Source: Bemisia tabaci
Lineage: Eukaryota > Arthropoda > Insecta > Hemiptera > Aleyrodidae
DNA length: 64,000 bases
Reading direction: 5' to 3'
NCBI RefSeq assembly: GCF_918797505.1
Contig: NC_092797.1
Coordinates: 36,655,372 to 36,719,371, forward strand
The stretch's first letter is position 1. The number at the start of each line of letters is the position of its first letter. Below are positions 1 through 10,387 of this stretch, piece by piece. The notes under the pieces were generated by a model, which saw only the letters and a program-made list of their open reading frames with translations, made no database searches and was not told the origin of the DNA. Position numbers and translations under genes: made by a program.

Positions 1-385
1 AAGAACGAGGAAACTCAACTTCCGACACCAAACAATGCTCTCCGGCCCTTCCCACTCAGAGGAACCTCAAAACGGAGCAAAAGTCTCAAGTAAAAGAAAC
101 TAAAATAAAAATTTGCCATGTAAAAACTTTTTTTAGCACTTTATTTTTAAAACAAAATTAAAGTGAAAAAACCGCTCTGATAAACAACGAGCAGCTTCCT
201 TTTGCCTTTTACTAAGAGCCGCAATTCTAAATTTTTTGCAACAAATTTCATCCTGGCGATTGAGAGTGTAGGCTGTCCATCGTAAACAGGGGAAGCAATT
301 AGTTCTACAATTTATGATCGTTTTAATCACTTTGACTAACACTCGGCACGACCGCTTAATATAAGATCAAGTAGTTTCAACAGGG

Positions 386-463
386 AACATGACCATTTTT
401 AGATGAGCCTTGGGCTACGTGATATTTCTACTATTATAAGTCTCATCTAAAAATGACCATGTT
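386..463. repeat. short imperfect hairpin
   Basis: A 22-base arm at 386-407 pairs with 442-463 with about two mismatches around a 34-base loop. It is probably a degraded miniature element. Confidence 0.5.
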
Positions 464-1295
464 TTCTTTCAAAACAACTCGTTCACTCAGCTTGTATAAT
501 ACTTTCATCGATTAAAAGTCTAAGTTGAGAATTTCTGGAGCAAAAAATGGTGGAGCTGACCATCTTCAAATCCTGGAAATGATTGTTTTTTTTTTTTAAT
601 TGAGGTGAAGATAATTCGAAGACAACAGGAACCAGGGCGTGGTCAAAAATATTATGAAGGTTAAAAGTTGAATATCCTTTAGAGACGGACATTGTTACAT
701 CATTAGTGCTTAGAACTCTTTCTTAAAATTGAAGAATTTCAACCAATCCGAGGTTGTTGAACCTAATACCTCAAAATGTATCTACTTATTCGGAACGAAA
801 TTTCCTTCCCTGAGAGAAAAACCTGACATGTGGGGATTTTGATAAGATTCACAAAAATGTATTTATTTCAATTACATAAAAAGGGTATCTTCAATTCTCA
901 TGCTAGGCTATTATTAGGCAAGACAGCAGTAAGTGCTATCATGCTTTCAGCGTACTTCCGTGGTTGCGTTTTGAACACACAACAAACTCATTTTCAGGTT
1001 AGAGATTGGCAGAAGAGGGTGGCACTGTACTCGAAAGCTCCTTTTCATTGGCTCTCTGGGGGAAAAATGTCACTTACTGATGTCTTGCCTGAAACTACGT
1101 CATTTTTTGCTCACCTACGGCTTTCTCATATGTCTCGTTTTTATAAAATTAAGATGAATTTTGCTGTTTTAGCTATTTCAGTGATTGCATCTAAAAGAGA
1201 GTAAACGAATTTTGAAAGGAACTCGATTTCGAAAATTTGACACTTGTCTCTTTCTTCGCTACCACGGCAGATATGAGGACTTATCTGTAACAATA

Positions 1296-1484
1296 GCGGA
1301 TGTGAAAAATTACCTTTTCGAAACACATTCAAGAAACTGTTTTGGCATCGAGAAAATTTTGAGAAAATACTTGAGTTGTGATCTTCGAGATCTGTACATT
1401 ATACCAGAGCCAAACATATTAAATTTTTGTGTGAACAAAACAGTTTTTTAAGCGTGTTTCTAAAAGGTAATATTTCACATCCGG
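1296..1484. repeat. inverted-repeat element, about 190 bp
   Basis: The left arm (GCGGATGTGAAAAATTACC..., about 31 bases from 1296) is complementary with a few mismatches to 1454-1484. The span contains short open frames but nothing recognisable. It resembles a miniature inverted-repeat transposable element (MITE) whose target duplication can no longer be seen. Confidence 0.55.
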
Positions 1485-1645
1485 CATTGTTTCGTGTAAG
1501 GCCTCATATATACATAAACAACTTTGCTTGCACGGATAGGTGCTCTTCCATCTCATATCTCTGTTTTTCAGCTGAACTTAGACAATAAGGTTTTGCGGCA
1601 ACGCGACTCGTGCCTCTAGTCCACCCAATCGTCTAGTCAAATGAA

Positions 1646-4600
1646 ATGCGGGACTTCTCGGTTTTCTTGGCCTGTGTCTTGGTGCAGGTGATCCAGCTGC
1701 CGAGTTGGAGTCAGGGCCTGGGCAACTTCGAGCCACCCGTTTTCTTCCGCGAGGACCCCCTCAACTTCCTGCCTATCTTCCCGGAGTATGACTTCATCAT
1801 CGTCGGTGCTGGTCCCGGCGGTTCCGTCGTGGCCAACCGCCTATCAGAGGTAATAATAAAACTTTAACCCAAACCCTTCGGCTGAAACACATAGGTTCTT
1901 CTTAAATTTACCCTAAGTACACGGAGAAAAAAACCTCGTGTGTGGGACCCGAAGTTAAGGTCATATGGATCTCTGAAGTTTTCGGATTGAGCATCTGAAA
2001 ACTTTAGGTCTAGCTGTCGAGGTTCGGATCACACATCTGAAACTTCAGTTATTACATCTGAAGTACTGCAGATGTGAGAACTGAAGTTTTTCGGATGTGA
2101 GAACCGAAGTTTTTCGGATGTGAAAGCCGAAGTACTTCAGATGTAAGAACTGAAGTCTCAGATGTGTGATCCAAACCTCAGCAGCTGGACCTAAAGTGTT
2201 CAGATGCTCAATCCGAAAACTTCAGAGATCCATATGACCTAAACTTCGGGTCCCACGCACGAAGTTTTTTTCTCCGTGTGGTCAAGACTGGATAGCGAGA
2301 TGATAACTTTAACCTTTATACTTGTAGCTGCATTTTCCCTTTTGAGAGACTTGATGGCATTTACTACTTAGATACTCACGACTTCTATGGGTGTGGGTTC
2401 CTTGAGACTGGTGCTGCAGCAATTTTCTTGGGGGTAGCCGACCCCCCTAGCAACGTCATCAGTTTCCCTTGGAAGTCAAGCCTTCAAGTGGCCAAAAGAA
2501 GACTCTTCCCCCTCGATCCCGCCAGTTTTGTTTTAGCTGTCCCAGTCAACTACAGAGGAGTCCCGCTTATCCGCGCTTCGATTATCCACGACTCAGATTA
2601 TCCACGTTTTTCCGTATAGTTTATTCATGGATTGGAAGGAAATTTGGGGAAAAATTTATTCAGCTTTAAGAGAATTCTCTCTAAACGCATGGTAAAGATC
2701 GCAACCCAAAAACGTTGCAATTCTATGGCGCAAACTTTGGGGGAAAAGATTCTTCCAGACATGATGCTCGCCTAAATAACTTTTTTTGAGGTGAAATTAA
2801 TTCATGTCTAACTAATAATTACATTCTTGTCTAATATTCGATAAATGTTTTAATAAATTCTTTTGAAATACAGTCATCTCGCTTATTTGTACTAGCCATG
2901 TGGCTTAGTTTCGAATTGTCAACGATTTTCCATTATCCGCGGTTGCTCCGAAGCATTGGCCATTCTTGAAAGTTGACAAAACTGTTTAACCTACATTTAA
3001 ATTCAGGCAAAACAATCGATTCTTAGTGAGGCAACTTGCCTTTCCTAAAATCGATATTTTCAATGGCTTTAAATGGAATGTTGCCAACTTGCAAAATCAA
3101 CACTGCTCTGGTTCCAATCACCGCGGATAATCGAGACTCCACTGTACTGCCATGCTAAGGAAGAACGCCGTATGAGCCTTCAGGCGTTGCCAAATTTCCT
3201 TTGATAAAACACGAATTTCTAGTAAACGTATGAATACTTTCCTCCCAATTTTTCAGATAATGTTTTTCGCAATGTCACCTAAGGCCCTTGAAAATTTCAG
3301 GGAAAGAGATTGATATCTTCCTGAAAAATAAATATTTAATTGAAGGAAATGTGGCAACTCTCGAATGTTCATACGGCGTTCTTCCTTAGCACGGCAGTGT
3401 GCTTGTTATCTGATAGAACTTTTTGTTTGGCAGATTCCGGAGTGGAAGATCCTGCTTCTGGAGGCCGGACAGGCGGAAGGACTGCCGAACCTGATCACGG
3501 CGACGGCGCACTACCTGCAGTTCACGAACTACAACTGGAACTACCGGACGGAGGTGGAGCCGGCGGCGTGCATGGGGCTGGTCGGGCGGCGCTGCGCCTG
3601 GCCGGCCGGGAAGGGCGTCGGCGGCTCCAGCCTCATCAACAACAACATCTACACCCGCGGCAACCCCGACGACTTCGACCGCTGGGCCCAGGCCGGCAAT
3701 GAGGGCTGGAGCTACAACGACCTCCTCCCCTACTTCAAGAAGTCCGAGAATATAGGCATCAAGGAGCTCAAGAACTCCACCTGGCACGGACGTGGAGGTA
3801 GGAACTTATGCATATTACTGCCTTCCTGAGGAACAATGTCGTATCTGCGATTGTATGTTGCCAGATTTTCCCTGGTACAATATTCAATTTGTAGATAAAT
3901 GATGAGGTGGTAGAATAGTGCTCGGTTGACTCTACTCTGCGGGAGAAACAAAAACTTCCAAAAACGTCCATAAGATTTAAAAATTGGAATTCCATTGATT
4001 AACAGTGCAAGGCTAAAGGGGGATGGGAGCGTTAAGCTTGGGCAGATGAATTGGGATATTGAAGTGGGGTCACGCCAAGAGATTTATATCGATTTAGACC
4101 TCATCAGTTGATCACTGTTGTCAATGACTCCAGATAAATTATGGATTTTTTTCTGTAACATTTTCAGAAACGCTGCAGTAAACTGTGAGTAAAACTCACG
4201 AAAAAAAGGTTACAAATTCATAATTTCGAAATCTCAGCTCAGATTGCAAGAAATTGCGATTGCATGGTGAAGTTGGCTATTGACAATGTATCGTAAAAGT
4301 TTCCAATAATTACCATACGGCATCGAAGTGTTGTCCATGTTTCCTACCTCCTAATTCAAGGGGCTCATTCTGTTGAAATCTATCGCAAAGAAATTTAAAC
4401 AATTTACAATTTTTCTTTACATTGTGAGTTGCCTACTGGTAGATTGAACCTATTGTATCGATCGTTTAAACCCAGCATTTATTATCCAATAATTTAAAAA
4501 TATTGCGGTGTCATCGCAATCGAAATGCTAATTGAATCACAATATTAATTTTATTGCATTAAATTGCGACTTCATTTCCATAATCTATTTGCACCCTCGG

Positions 4601-7600
4601 ATGTAGGCGATACTGGAAGATTGTTCCTACTAGCTTTAATCCTAGATCCCGGTTGTTTTTGCCTCAGGTCCGCTGTCAATCAACTACGCGCCGTTCAAAT
4701 CCCGCGTGATGGACCGCTTCCTGGAGTCGGCGGCCGAGGTGAACCTCCCCTTGGTGGACTACAACAACCCTTACTCGAACATCGGGTTCTCGCGGATCCA
4801 GGGCACGGTCCGGGGCGGGCGCAAGGTCTCCGCCGGGGAGGCCTTCCTGCGGCGCCCGAGCAACTCCCGGCCGAACCTCCACGTCGTCCAGATGGCCCGC
4901 GTCACCCGGGTCCTCATCGACCCCAAGACCAAGTCCGCCTACGGGGTCGAGTTCGTCAAGAACCGCCGCACCCGCATCGTCCGCGCCAGGAAGGAAGTCG
5001 TCCTCTCCGCCGGGGCCTTCAACTCCCCGCAGCTTCTCATGCTCTCTGGCATTGGGCCCGCCGAGCACCTTCAGAAACACGGTATCGAGGTGAGTCATCC
5101 TCCGGGGTTACTGTTGAAATTGATAGACAAAGCTATAGACAAAGAAGACAAACATAAATGGGAGGCATCCTATTGGTGGGAACTAGAGTACCTGTATAGC
5201 GAGAGTATGGACAGATCGCTTCATGGAGGGCTTAGGGCCCAAAAGTGCAGCCACCCTTCTAACCAACTTCTAACGCACAAAATTTCACTGCCAGTCTGCA
5301 GATTCCAATTCTAACCAAGATAGCCAAGAATGTACAGAAATGAGCGTTCTTCCGCAAAATTGAGTAAATTTATGCAAAAACTGAGTCAAACACGTGCTTA
5401 ATAAACGACGGTTCGTAACAATAGTATTAGTAAATCGCTCTGGATACTTGAAATTCATAGGTTGGCTGCATTTCTGGGCCCTAACTTTATTCGCAGAAGC
5501 ATTGGTGAAGGCCTGATGGATTTTCGGAGTTTCACATCTGTCCATACTCTCGCTATACAGGTACTCTAGTGGAAACCGATGGTTATCATGACAAAAGAGA
5601 TAAGTAATAGACTAACTAACGGCAACCTACAAAAGGCCCTTGAGTTAGTCCATCGTTTTCTACTTTAGTCTATAACTACAAACTTTTTCAGCCAAAAGGA
5701 TCGCTCAATTTTCCGTTTGTCATCTTTGTCTATGGCTTTGTCTATTGATTTCAACAAGCAGCCCGCTGATCTTGTGTGAGTCAAGGGATCTTGATGTGGA
5801 TGTCATTTCGATAACAGGTCAAATCTAAATGACTACGATAGGATTGCGCGAATGCCCCTCTTTTACCTTTTCGGAGATGCATAGGATTGCGCGAATTTTT
5901 CTGGTACCGGAAACTTACATGTTTGTGTGAATATTCAATATTCAACGAGGGAACGTTAATCTGGCAACCTTGGTATTTTGTGGTAGGTAACTACATTGCG
6001 GAAGAGAGCTTTCATAGACATTTAAAAAGTGAAATAGGGGCCTGTGGCCGCTACGCGGCCGCCAACCACTGGATAAAACTACACGTGAAAAGCGTATGGC
6101 AACCGTGTTTCAGTTTTTTAAGAGATGAATGGATTTAAAATCCGACGGGTGCACCTGAAAGAAAGCGTGTATTTATCTCTGATTGACAACGATATGCACC
6201 ACTCTTATGTTTCATTTTTAATAAATGTTTTTAAAAAGCTACACACAGTTTTTCTGATAAGTTTCCGCAAATTTACCTGAATGGCCTCAAATAAAAGTAT
6301 CGAAAAAGACGCGATATTTACGTTCGTTCTATTTTCTTTTAATTTATGACCCAAAAAAAATTAAATATCATCCGAGTTTCTGAATCGTTACAGTGAATAT
6401 GAATATTTTCCTTTTAATCATGGTAGAAACTGGAGCAGAAAGTCAAGAATGATATCACGAAGTCCGCAGTCCCACAGGAATCCTACAGTCTTGTAGGCGC
6501 TAATATGCGTTTCACGCCAACTGGCCGACTGCACTGCATTTGGCGCAATGCGAGAAGTATTCATGCAGTCTTGTAGGCGCTAATATGGGCTTGACGCTGA
6601 CCGCACTGTTTAGCGCAGTGCGTGAAGTATTCCAAAGGTCCTGCGGGCGCTAATATACGTTCAACACCGGCCGCACTGTGTTTGGCGCCATTATTCAAAC
6701 TCGCGTCAGAATAATCGCGGCATCAGATAATAGAGCTTGAAAGGCCTATGTTGTGTTTCGACGCCGTACGAGCATTCAAACGTTGCCTCGTTTCTCTCGA
6801 TTAAATATTTTTTCCGAGAAAAGTTAGGAAAGTTCTTTATACCCACGACCATTATTCAATTTTATCACTTCATTTATCATCAGAGGGTGAGACATCGATG
6901 ATTTGTCAACAAACCAACCTATAAAAATGCGTTTATTTTCCAACTGTTTCCTGTTTTGCCAAACTTCTACCTTAACTTAACTTCATTTTAAATTCGCGCA
7001 TTCCTGCAGTACTTAGATGTTAAGGTTTCTATTCGCGCAATCCTTGTGCCTTTTCCGCACAATCCTTATTTATTTTCTTAGACCTTTCTCGCAATCCTGG
7101 ACTACCTATCTAAATTAGGCTTCTTAAAAAAGACTTATTTATTTGGGCATATTTCTTCGCCCCTCTGACGAAAAGGCGTTTCTCCATGCTCCATGTCCGC
7201 GTGAGCCCTGTTTTGCACATAAGTCCATACTTTCTGGGGCTCGGGTAAAATCGAACTATGCCATTCAGAGGAGCGACGATTTATGCCGATTTCTATAGAA
7301 TTTTAGAAAAATTTAGAAACAACATACATGCCATTAGTTTCCCTGAGCAGATAGGTTTTTTTACGTCTCAGCCAGACGTTTTAGTTTTTTAATGCAAATT
7401 TCAGACCAATTGACCTGTGCCCTCCGTTTTCAGGTGGTCTCCGATCTGCGAGTAGGCGACAACCTGCAAGAACACCCGGCGTTCGCGACCCTGGGCTTCG
7501 CGGTGAATGAGACAGGAGTAGCCCTGATCTCGCAACGCCTCCTGCGGGACCCAATCAACACAAGCGTCCAGTGGCTCCTGGGCACCGGGTGGGGCACCAC

Positions 7601-9933
7601 AATGGGCTGCGAGGGACTGGGCTACGTCCGGACCAAGTACAACACCTTCCCGCCGGGCGTCCCCGATATAGAGTACATCTTCGTCCCTGCGTCCCTGGGC
7701 TCTGAGGCCGGGGATGGAGGCTCCATCCTCCGTAAGTCCATGAACATCCCCGATGAAGTTTATAATGCCGTCTTCACTGACCTCATGAACGTCGAGGCGT
7801 GGTCTATATGGCCTATGCTTATGTATCCGGAGTCTCGCGGTCAGGTAAGGATCGTGCTCCTTTCATTTTTCATTCGCTGATTCACTTACCTATTCTCTTT
7901 TATAAATGCCTATCGATCTACTTGCCCGTAGGTCAGATACTAAGAGGAAATGACGTTATAAAAAATGATAAAAAAAAACGCGAACCCAATTGTGCTAGGT
8001 ATATTAATTTAGAGTTCGCTGCCGACTGAGGATGGGGCCATCTCGCCCCGAAACGCGTCTCTAAATTAATGTACCTAGCACGAGTGAGTTCGCGGTTTTT
8101 TTTTCGCAATTTTTTTTTTTGTAACGTCCAAAATGGGACACCCTACTGTTCAAACGCGTTCAATGCCTGGGCGGCAGCCATTATGGCCGCCATTTTGGCT
8201 TTTGGAGAACTTCTATCAGCTTATTTTGTTATTTGGACCTCATTTTTGGAATCTACGACCCAAAAAACCTATACAGTGACACCTCATTCGACGATATTTG
8301 CCTCAACAAAATATTTCACCCCGCAACGGCAGCCCTTTTGGCCGCCATTTTGATTTTTTTGGGCTTCAATGGATCCGTGGTAAGTTTTTGACATCATAGG
8401 TGAAATCTCCGACCCAAAGAACCCTACCAAGGACACCCTACTTGGCACTTTTACATACGTATCGCAGTTTTGACCCTATCTTGGAGATTTTGGCGGCCAT
8501 CTTGGATTTGGGGCATCCCTTTGGGTCGGAGAGTATTTTGGACCTCAAATTCGGATTCTACGACCAAAATTACATAAGAATTGACCCCAATCATGACATC
8601 CGAAAGCGCATGATTTCCGCTCTCGCCGCCCGAGCCGTGCATGGCGCGATACTTGAATTTCAAAAACTTAGCAGTCTTGGCCGAAAACGAATAATATGAC
8701 CGTCTGCTATTGATAAAAATAAGTAAAGATCCATGAATTTCAATCTTAACGAATTCTCGTGCACTAAGTGTGCTTATTTTTATCAACAACATACGTTCTG
8801 TTATATCCATGTATTACGGGTTGCATACATGCTAGGTTGTGAGGCGCTACCATATGAGTTTGCGCCAGGTCTGTCCTCTTCTGTCATTCCTTGAATACAT
8901 CTGATTCATCTCTTACGCTTCTTGTTCTTGCTCTAGTCCTTTTCCTCCCGATTTTCCATATATATCACGTTCATATTTGTTTTCGGCCAAGACTGAATAG
9001 TTGTTGAAATTCGAATCTACTAGCGAGAACGAAAAGAACAAAATGGTCGCACGGAAGAAATGAGATTAGGGCTAGGCTCTAGAATTGCTTCACCTCATAC
9101 CCCACAGGCGCAGACCTTGCGCGGGTAAGGCCCAGCTCTACCTGGACAGGGTCCAGCCCTTACCAAGTAGGGCTGAACCCTGAGGCAGGTAGGTTTTGGC
9201 TCTACCCGCGCCGGGACTGCCACTATGGGGTATGAGGTGAAGCAATTTTACCAACCTGGTTAGGGCTGGGACCTTCCGCGCAGGAACCAGCCCTAAACTC
9301 GTTTTTTCCGTGCGGGAAGAGCATACCAACGTTTCACTCACCTTGATTTCTCTCAGCCTAATAAATTGTCAGACTTTCCAAAAGTTTGCTCCTTCCTGAA
9401 ACACATTCGCCCCTCTCGATAAAATTTCAATCTTAATCATTCTCAAATCTCTTTTCTTACCTTTCCGTTTTCTTTCTCCCCCTCAGGTGCGGCTGCAGAG
9501 CAAGAACCCTTGGCGAGCGCCGGTGATCCGAGCAAACTTCTTCACGCGCGGCAAAGACCTAGCAACCATCGTCGAGGGTATAAAAATGGCGGTGGATCTA
9601 GCCGGAACACAGGCCTTCCAACGCTACGGCTCGCGACTCCAAATTCGACCGATCCCCGGCTGCGAGCACCTGATCTACGGCTCGGACCCCTATTGGGCGT
9701 GCGCGGTGCAGCACCTCACCATGCAGATGCACCACCAGTGCTGCACCAACAAGATGGGCCCCCCTTGGGACCGCAGCTCCGTCGTCAACCCCCGCCTCCA
9801 GGTCTACGGGGTGAGCCGGCTGAGGGTTGTCGATTGTTCTATCATGCCTACTATTACTGGCGGCCACACCGTCGCCCCAGCTTACATGATTGGCGAGAAG
9901 GGCGCCGATATCATCAAACAAGACTGGCTCTGA
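1646..9933 (+). CDS. GMC oxidoreductase (glucose dehydrogenase-like), five exons
   Basis: Coding exons 1646-1849, 3434-3797, 4668-5089, 7434-7844 and 9487-9933 join in frame to 615 aa, normal for an insect GMC flavoprotein. The family uses FAD to oxidise alcohols or sugars; the substrate cannot be told. Residues 1-23 look like a signal peptide, so it is probably secreted. Visible motifs: FAD-binding GAGPGG (54-59), LLLEAG (75-80), GMC signature 1 around GKGVGGSS (127-134), signature 2 GAFNSPQLLMLSGIGP (305-320). H550 and H594 fit the catalytic pair, but the usual HPVGTCKMG context reads HQCCTNKMG. All junctions are GT-AG; exon 1 ends in RLSE and exon 2 starts with IPEW, the usual family join. 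Exons are strikingly GC-rich beside AT-rich introns packed with transposons. The start is the first ATG giving a signal peptide. The family call is secure, the exact orthologue is not. Confidence 0.93.
1919..2279. mobile_element. foldback MITE in GMC intron 1, CACGGAGAAAAAA ends
   Basis: Arms of about 140 bp (from ACACGGAGAAAAAAA at 1919 to TTTTTTTCTCCGTGT ending 2279) are near-complementary, and the centre carries diverged copies of a CTGAAG/CAGATGTGA word. The left flank gives TA before CACGG, the right flank TG after CCGTG, so a TA target duplication with one change is possible. The ends resemble those of the elements at 9967 and 20642. Confidence 0.8.
2553..3144. mobile_element. pogo/Tigger-like non-autonomous DNA transposon
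   Basis: Terminal inverted repeats read CAGAGGAGTCCCGCTTATCC at 2553 and, on the other strand from 3144, CAGTGGAGTCTCGATTATCC. Each end is directly flanked by TA (2551-2552 and 3145-3146). CAG-start ends with a TCCGATTATCCG-type core and a TA target duplication are the hallmark of the pogo/Tigger group. No transposase frame is present in the 592 bp, so it is a deletion derivative. Confidence 0.8.
3146..3397. mobile_element. MITE ending 36 bp before GMC exon 2
   Basis: Ends ACTGCCATGCTAAGGAAGAA (3146) and the complement of 3365-3397 form terminal inverted repeats of about 32 bp with two or three mismatches. It abuts the pogo-like element on its left and lies just before the splice acceptor at 3431-3433, so the branch-point region of exon 2 lies in or next to transposon DNA. 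Confidence 0.75.
5113..5755. mobile_element. outer element of a nested pair in GMC intron 3
   Basis: Ends GTTGAAATTGATAGACAAAG (5113) and its near-complement ending at 5755 make an inverted repeat of about 45 bp with several mismatches. The element starts 23 bp after the exon 3 donor. Its middle is interrupted by the element at 5182-5570. Confidence 0.7.
5182..5570. mobile_element. inner MITE inserted in the outer element
   Basis: A 35-bp perfect terminal inverted repeat begins ACTAGAGTACCTGTATAGCG at 5182 and ends at 5570. A weaker second block of complementarity (GGGCCCAAAAGTGCAGCCA against TGGCTGCATTTCTGGGCCC) lies further in. No coding capacity is seen. Confidence 0.8.
5885..7433. other. 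remainder of GMC intron 3
   Basis: AT-rich intron with no recognised exon. Two diverged copies of a word around GGATTGCGCGAAT occur near 5845 and 5885, and the tandem units at 6485-6690 are described separately. The polypyrimidine tract and acceptor before exon 4 end at 7433. Confidence 0.45.
6485..6690. repeat. three diverged tandem units of about 75-80 bp
   Basis: Units starting near 6485, 6565 and 6637 each contain a GTAGGCGCTAATATG-like word followed by an ACGC...GGC(GC)...GCGAGAAGTATTC block. The words resemble those of the palindromic repeats at 16315-16388 and 22789-22864 (GTAGGCGCC, GAAGTATCC), so this is probably a tandemised relative of that family. Confidence 0.6.
7971..8104. repeat. 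134-bp hairpin element in GMC intron 4
   Basis: Arms running from an A-run plus CGCGAAC at 7971 to GTTCGCGG plus a T-run ending 8104 pair with mismatches; the inner CTAGGTATATTAATTTAGAG block pairs almost perfectly with its partner. The loop is GC-rich. It is probably a very short MITE. Confidence 0.65.
8160..8540. repeat. scattered GGCGGCCAT(T/C)TTGG words
   Basis: The word GGCCGCCATTTTGG or close variants recurs near 8185, 8340 and 8490 within AT-rich spacers containing TTGGACCTC and CTACGACC. This looks like diverged direct repeats with a period near 150 bp rather than coding sequence. Confidence 0.45.
9048..9314. mobile_element. foldback element in GMC intron 4
   Basis: Outer arms start CGCACGGAAGAAATGAGATT (9048) and end TTCCGTGCG (9314). 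An inner perfect block of about 24 bp (AATTGCTTCACCTCATACCCC and its complement near 9230-9250) brackets a GC-rich centre. No target duplication is evident. Confidence 0.75.
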
Positions 9934-9966
9934 GCTCACCGTTGAGGAACGTCTAAAAAGGCGGTA

Positions 9967-10387
9967 CACTGAAAAAAAAATCGCGGTGTATTTACTCAGA
10001 AAAGGGTAAAATTACCAAGAATTCAGGGTTCTATTTGATCCCAGTTTTTTCTTGGTAAAATTACCATTTATGGAATTGGTAATTTTACCGAGAAATCTTG
10101 GTAAAAGTATTGAACTTTCTCGGTAATTTTCCTGGACCTTGGTAAAAACGACAATATTTTTTATCGACTGTGGTAGAATTAGGTACTGAGATAAAATGGC
10201 AAAGGTACCGGGAATCGATTACCAATAAAAGTGGTATTCTCACCTGAAAAAAACAGTAAAAATACCGGTTTTTAGGTTATAGCTTACCAGTCTATCTTGG
10301 TAGGATTACCAATAATTGGTAAAAAAAAGTGAGATGGTAAAGGTACCAACGGACCCTGGTAAAAACGCCGAGAATTTTTTTTCAGTG
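9967..10387. mobile_element. TA-flanked MITE rich in GGTAA/TTACC words, just after the GMC stop
   Basis: Short ends CACTGAAAAAAAA (9967) and TTTTTTTTCAGTG (to 10387) are inverted repeats, each flanked by TA (9965-9966, 10388-10389). The body is built of palindromic GGTAAAATTACC-like words. It begins 33 bp after the GMC stop codon, so it may be part of that gene's 3' UTR. A related copy in the opposite orientation lies at about 25174-25500. Confidence 0.8.

Larger units (their letters stand above)
1..1645. other. upstream region of the GMC gene, no gene recognised
   Basis: No convincing coding exon is seen. Open frames here are short, AT-rich and resemble no family I know. The stretch holds two small imperfect inverted repeats (386-463 and 1296-1484). 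The bases just before 1646 should contain the 5' UTR and promoter of the GMC oxidoreductase, but I see no clear TATA or initiator that would fix the transcription start. Confidence 0.5.

Noticed and set aside
830..1451. Overlapping open frames upstream of the GMC gene
   Set aside because: AT-rich, no recognisable domain, and the second overlaps an inverted-repeat element; not supported as exons.
3340..3702. Alternative reading frame overlapping GMC exon 2 (GC-rich, Arg/Pro/Gly)
   Set aside because: It is a shadow of the GC-rich true exon; the other frame carries the conserved GMC signature.
4676..5098. Long minus-strand frame opposite GMC exon 3
   Set aside because: It is an antisense shadow caused by high third-position GC; it shows no family features.
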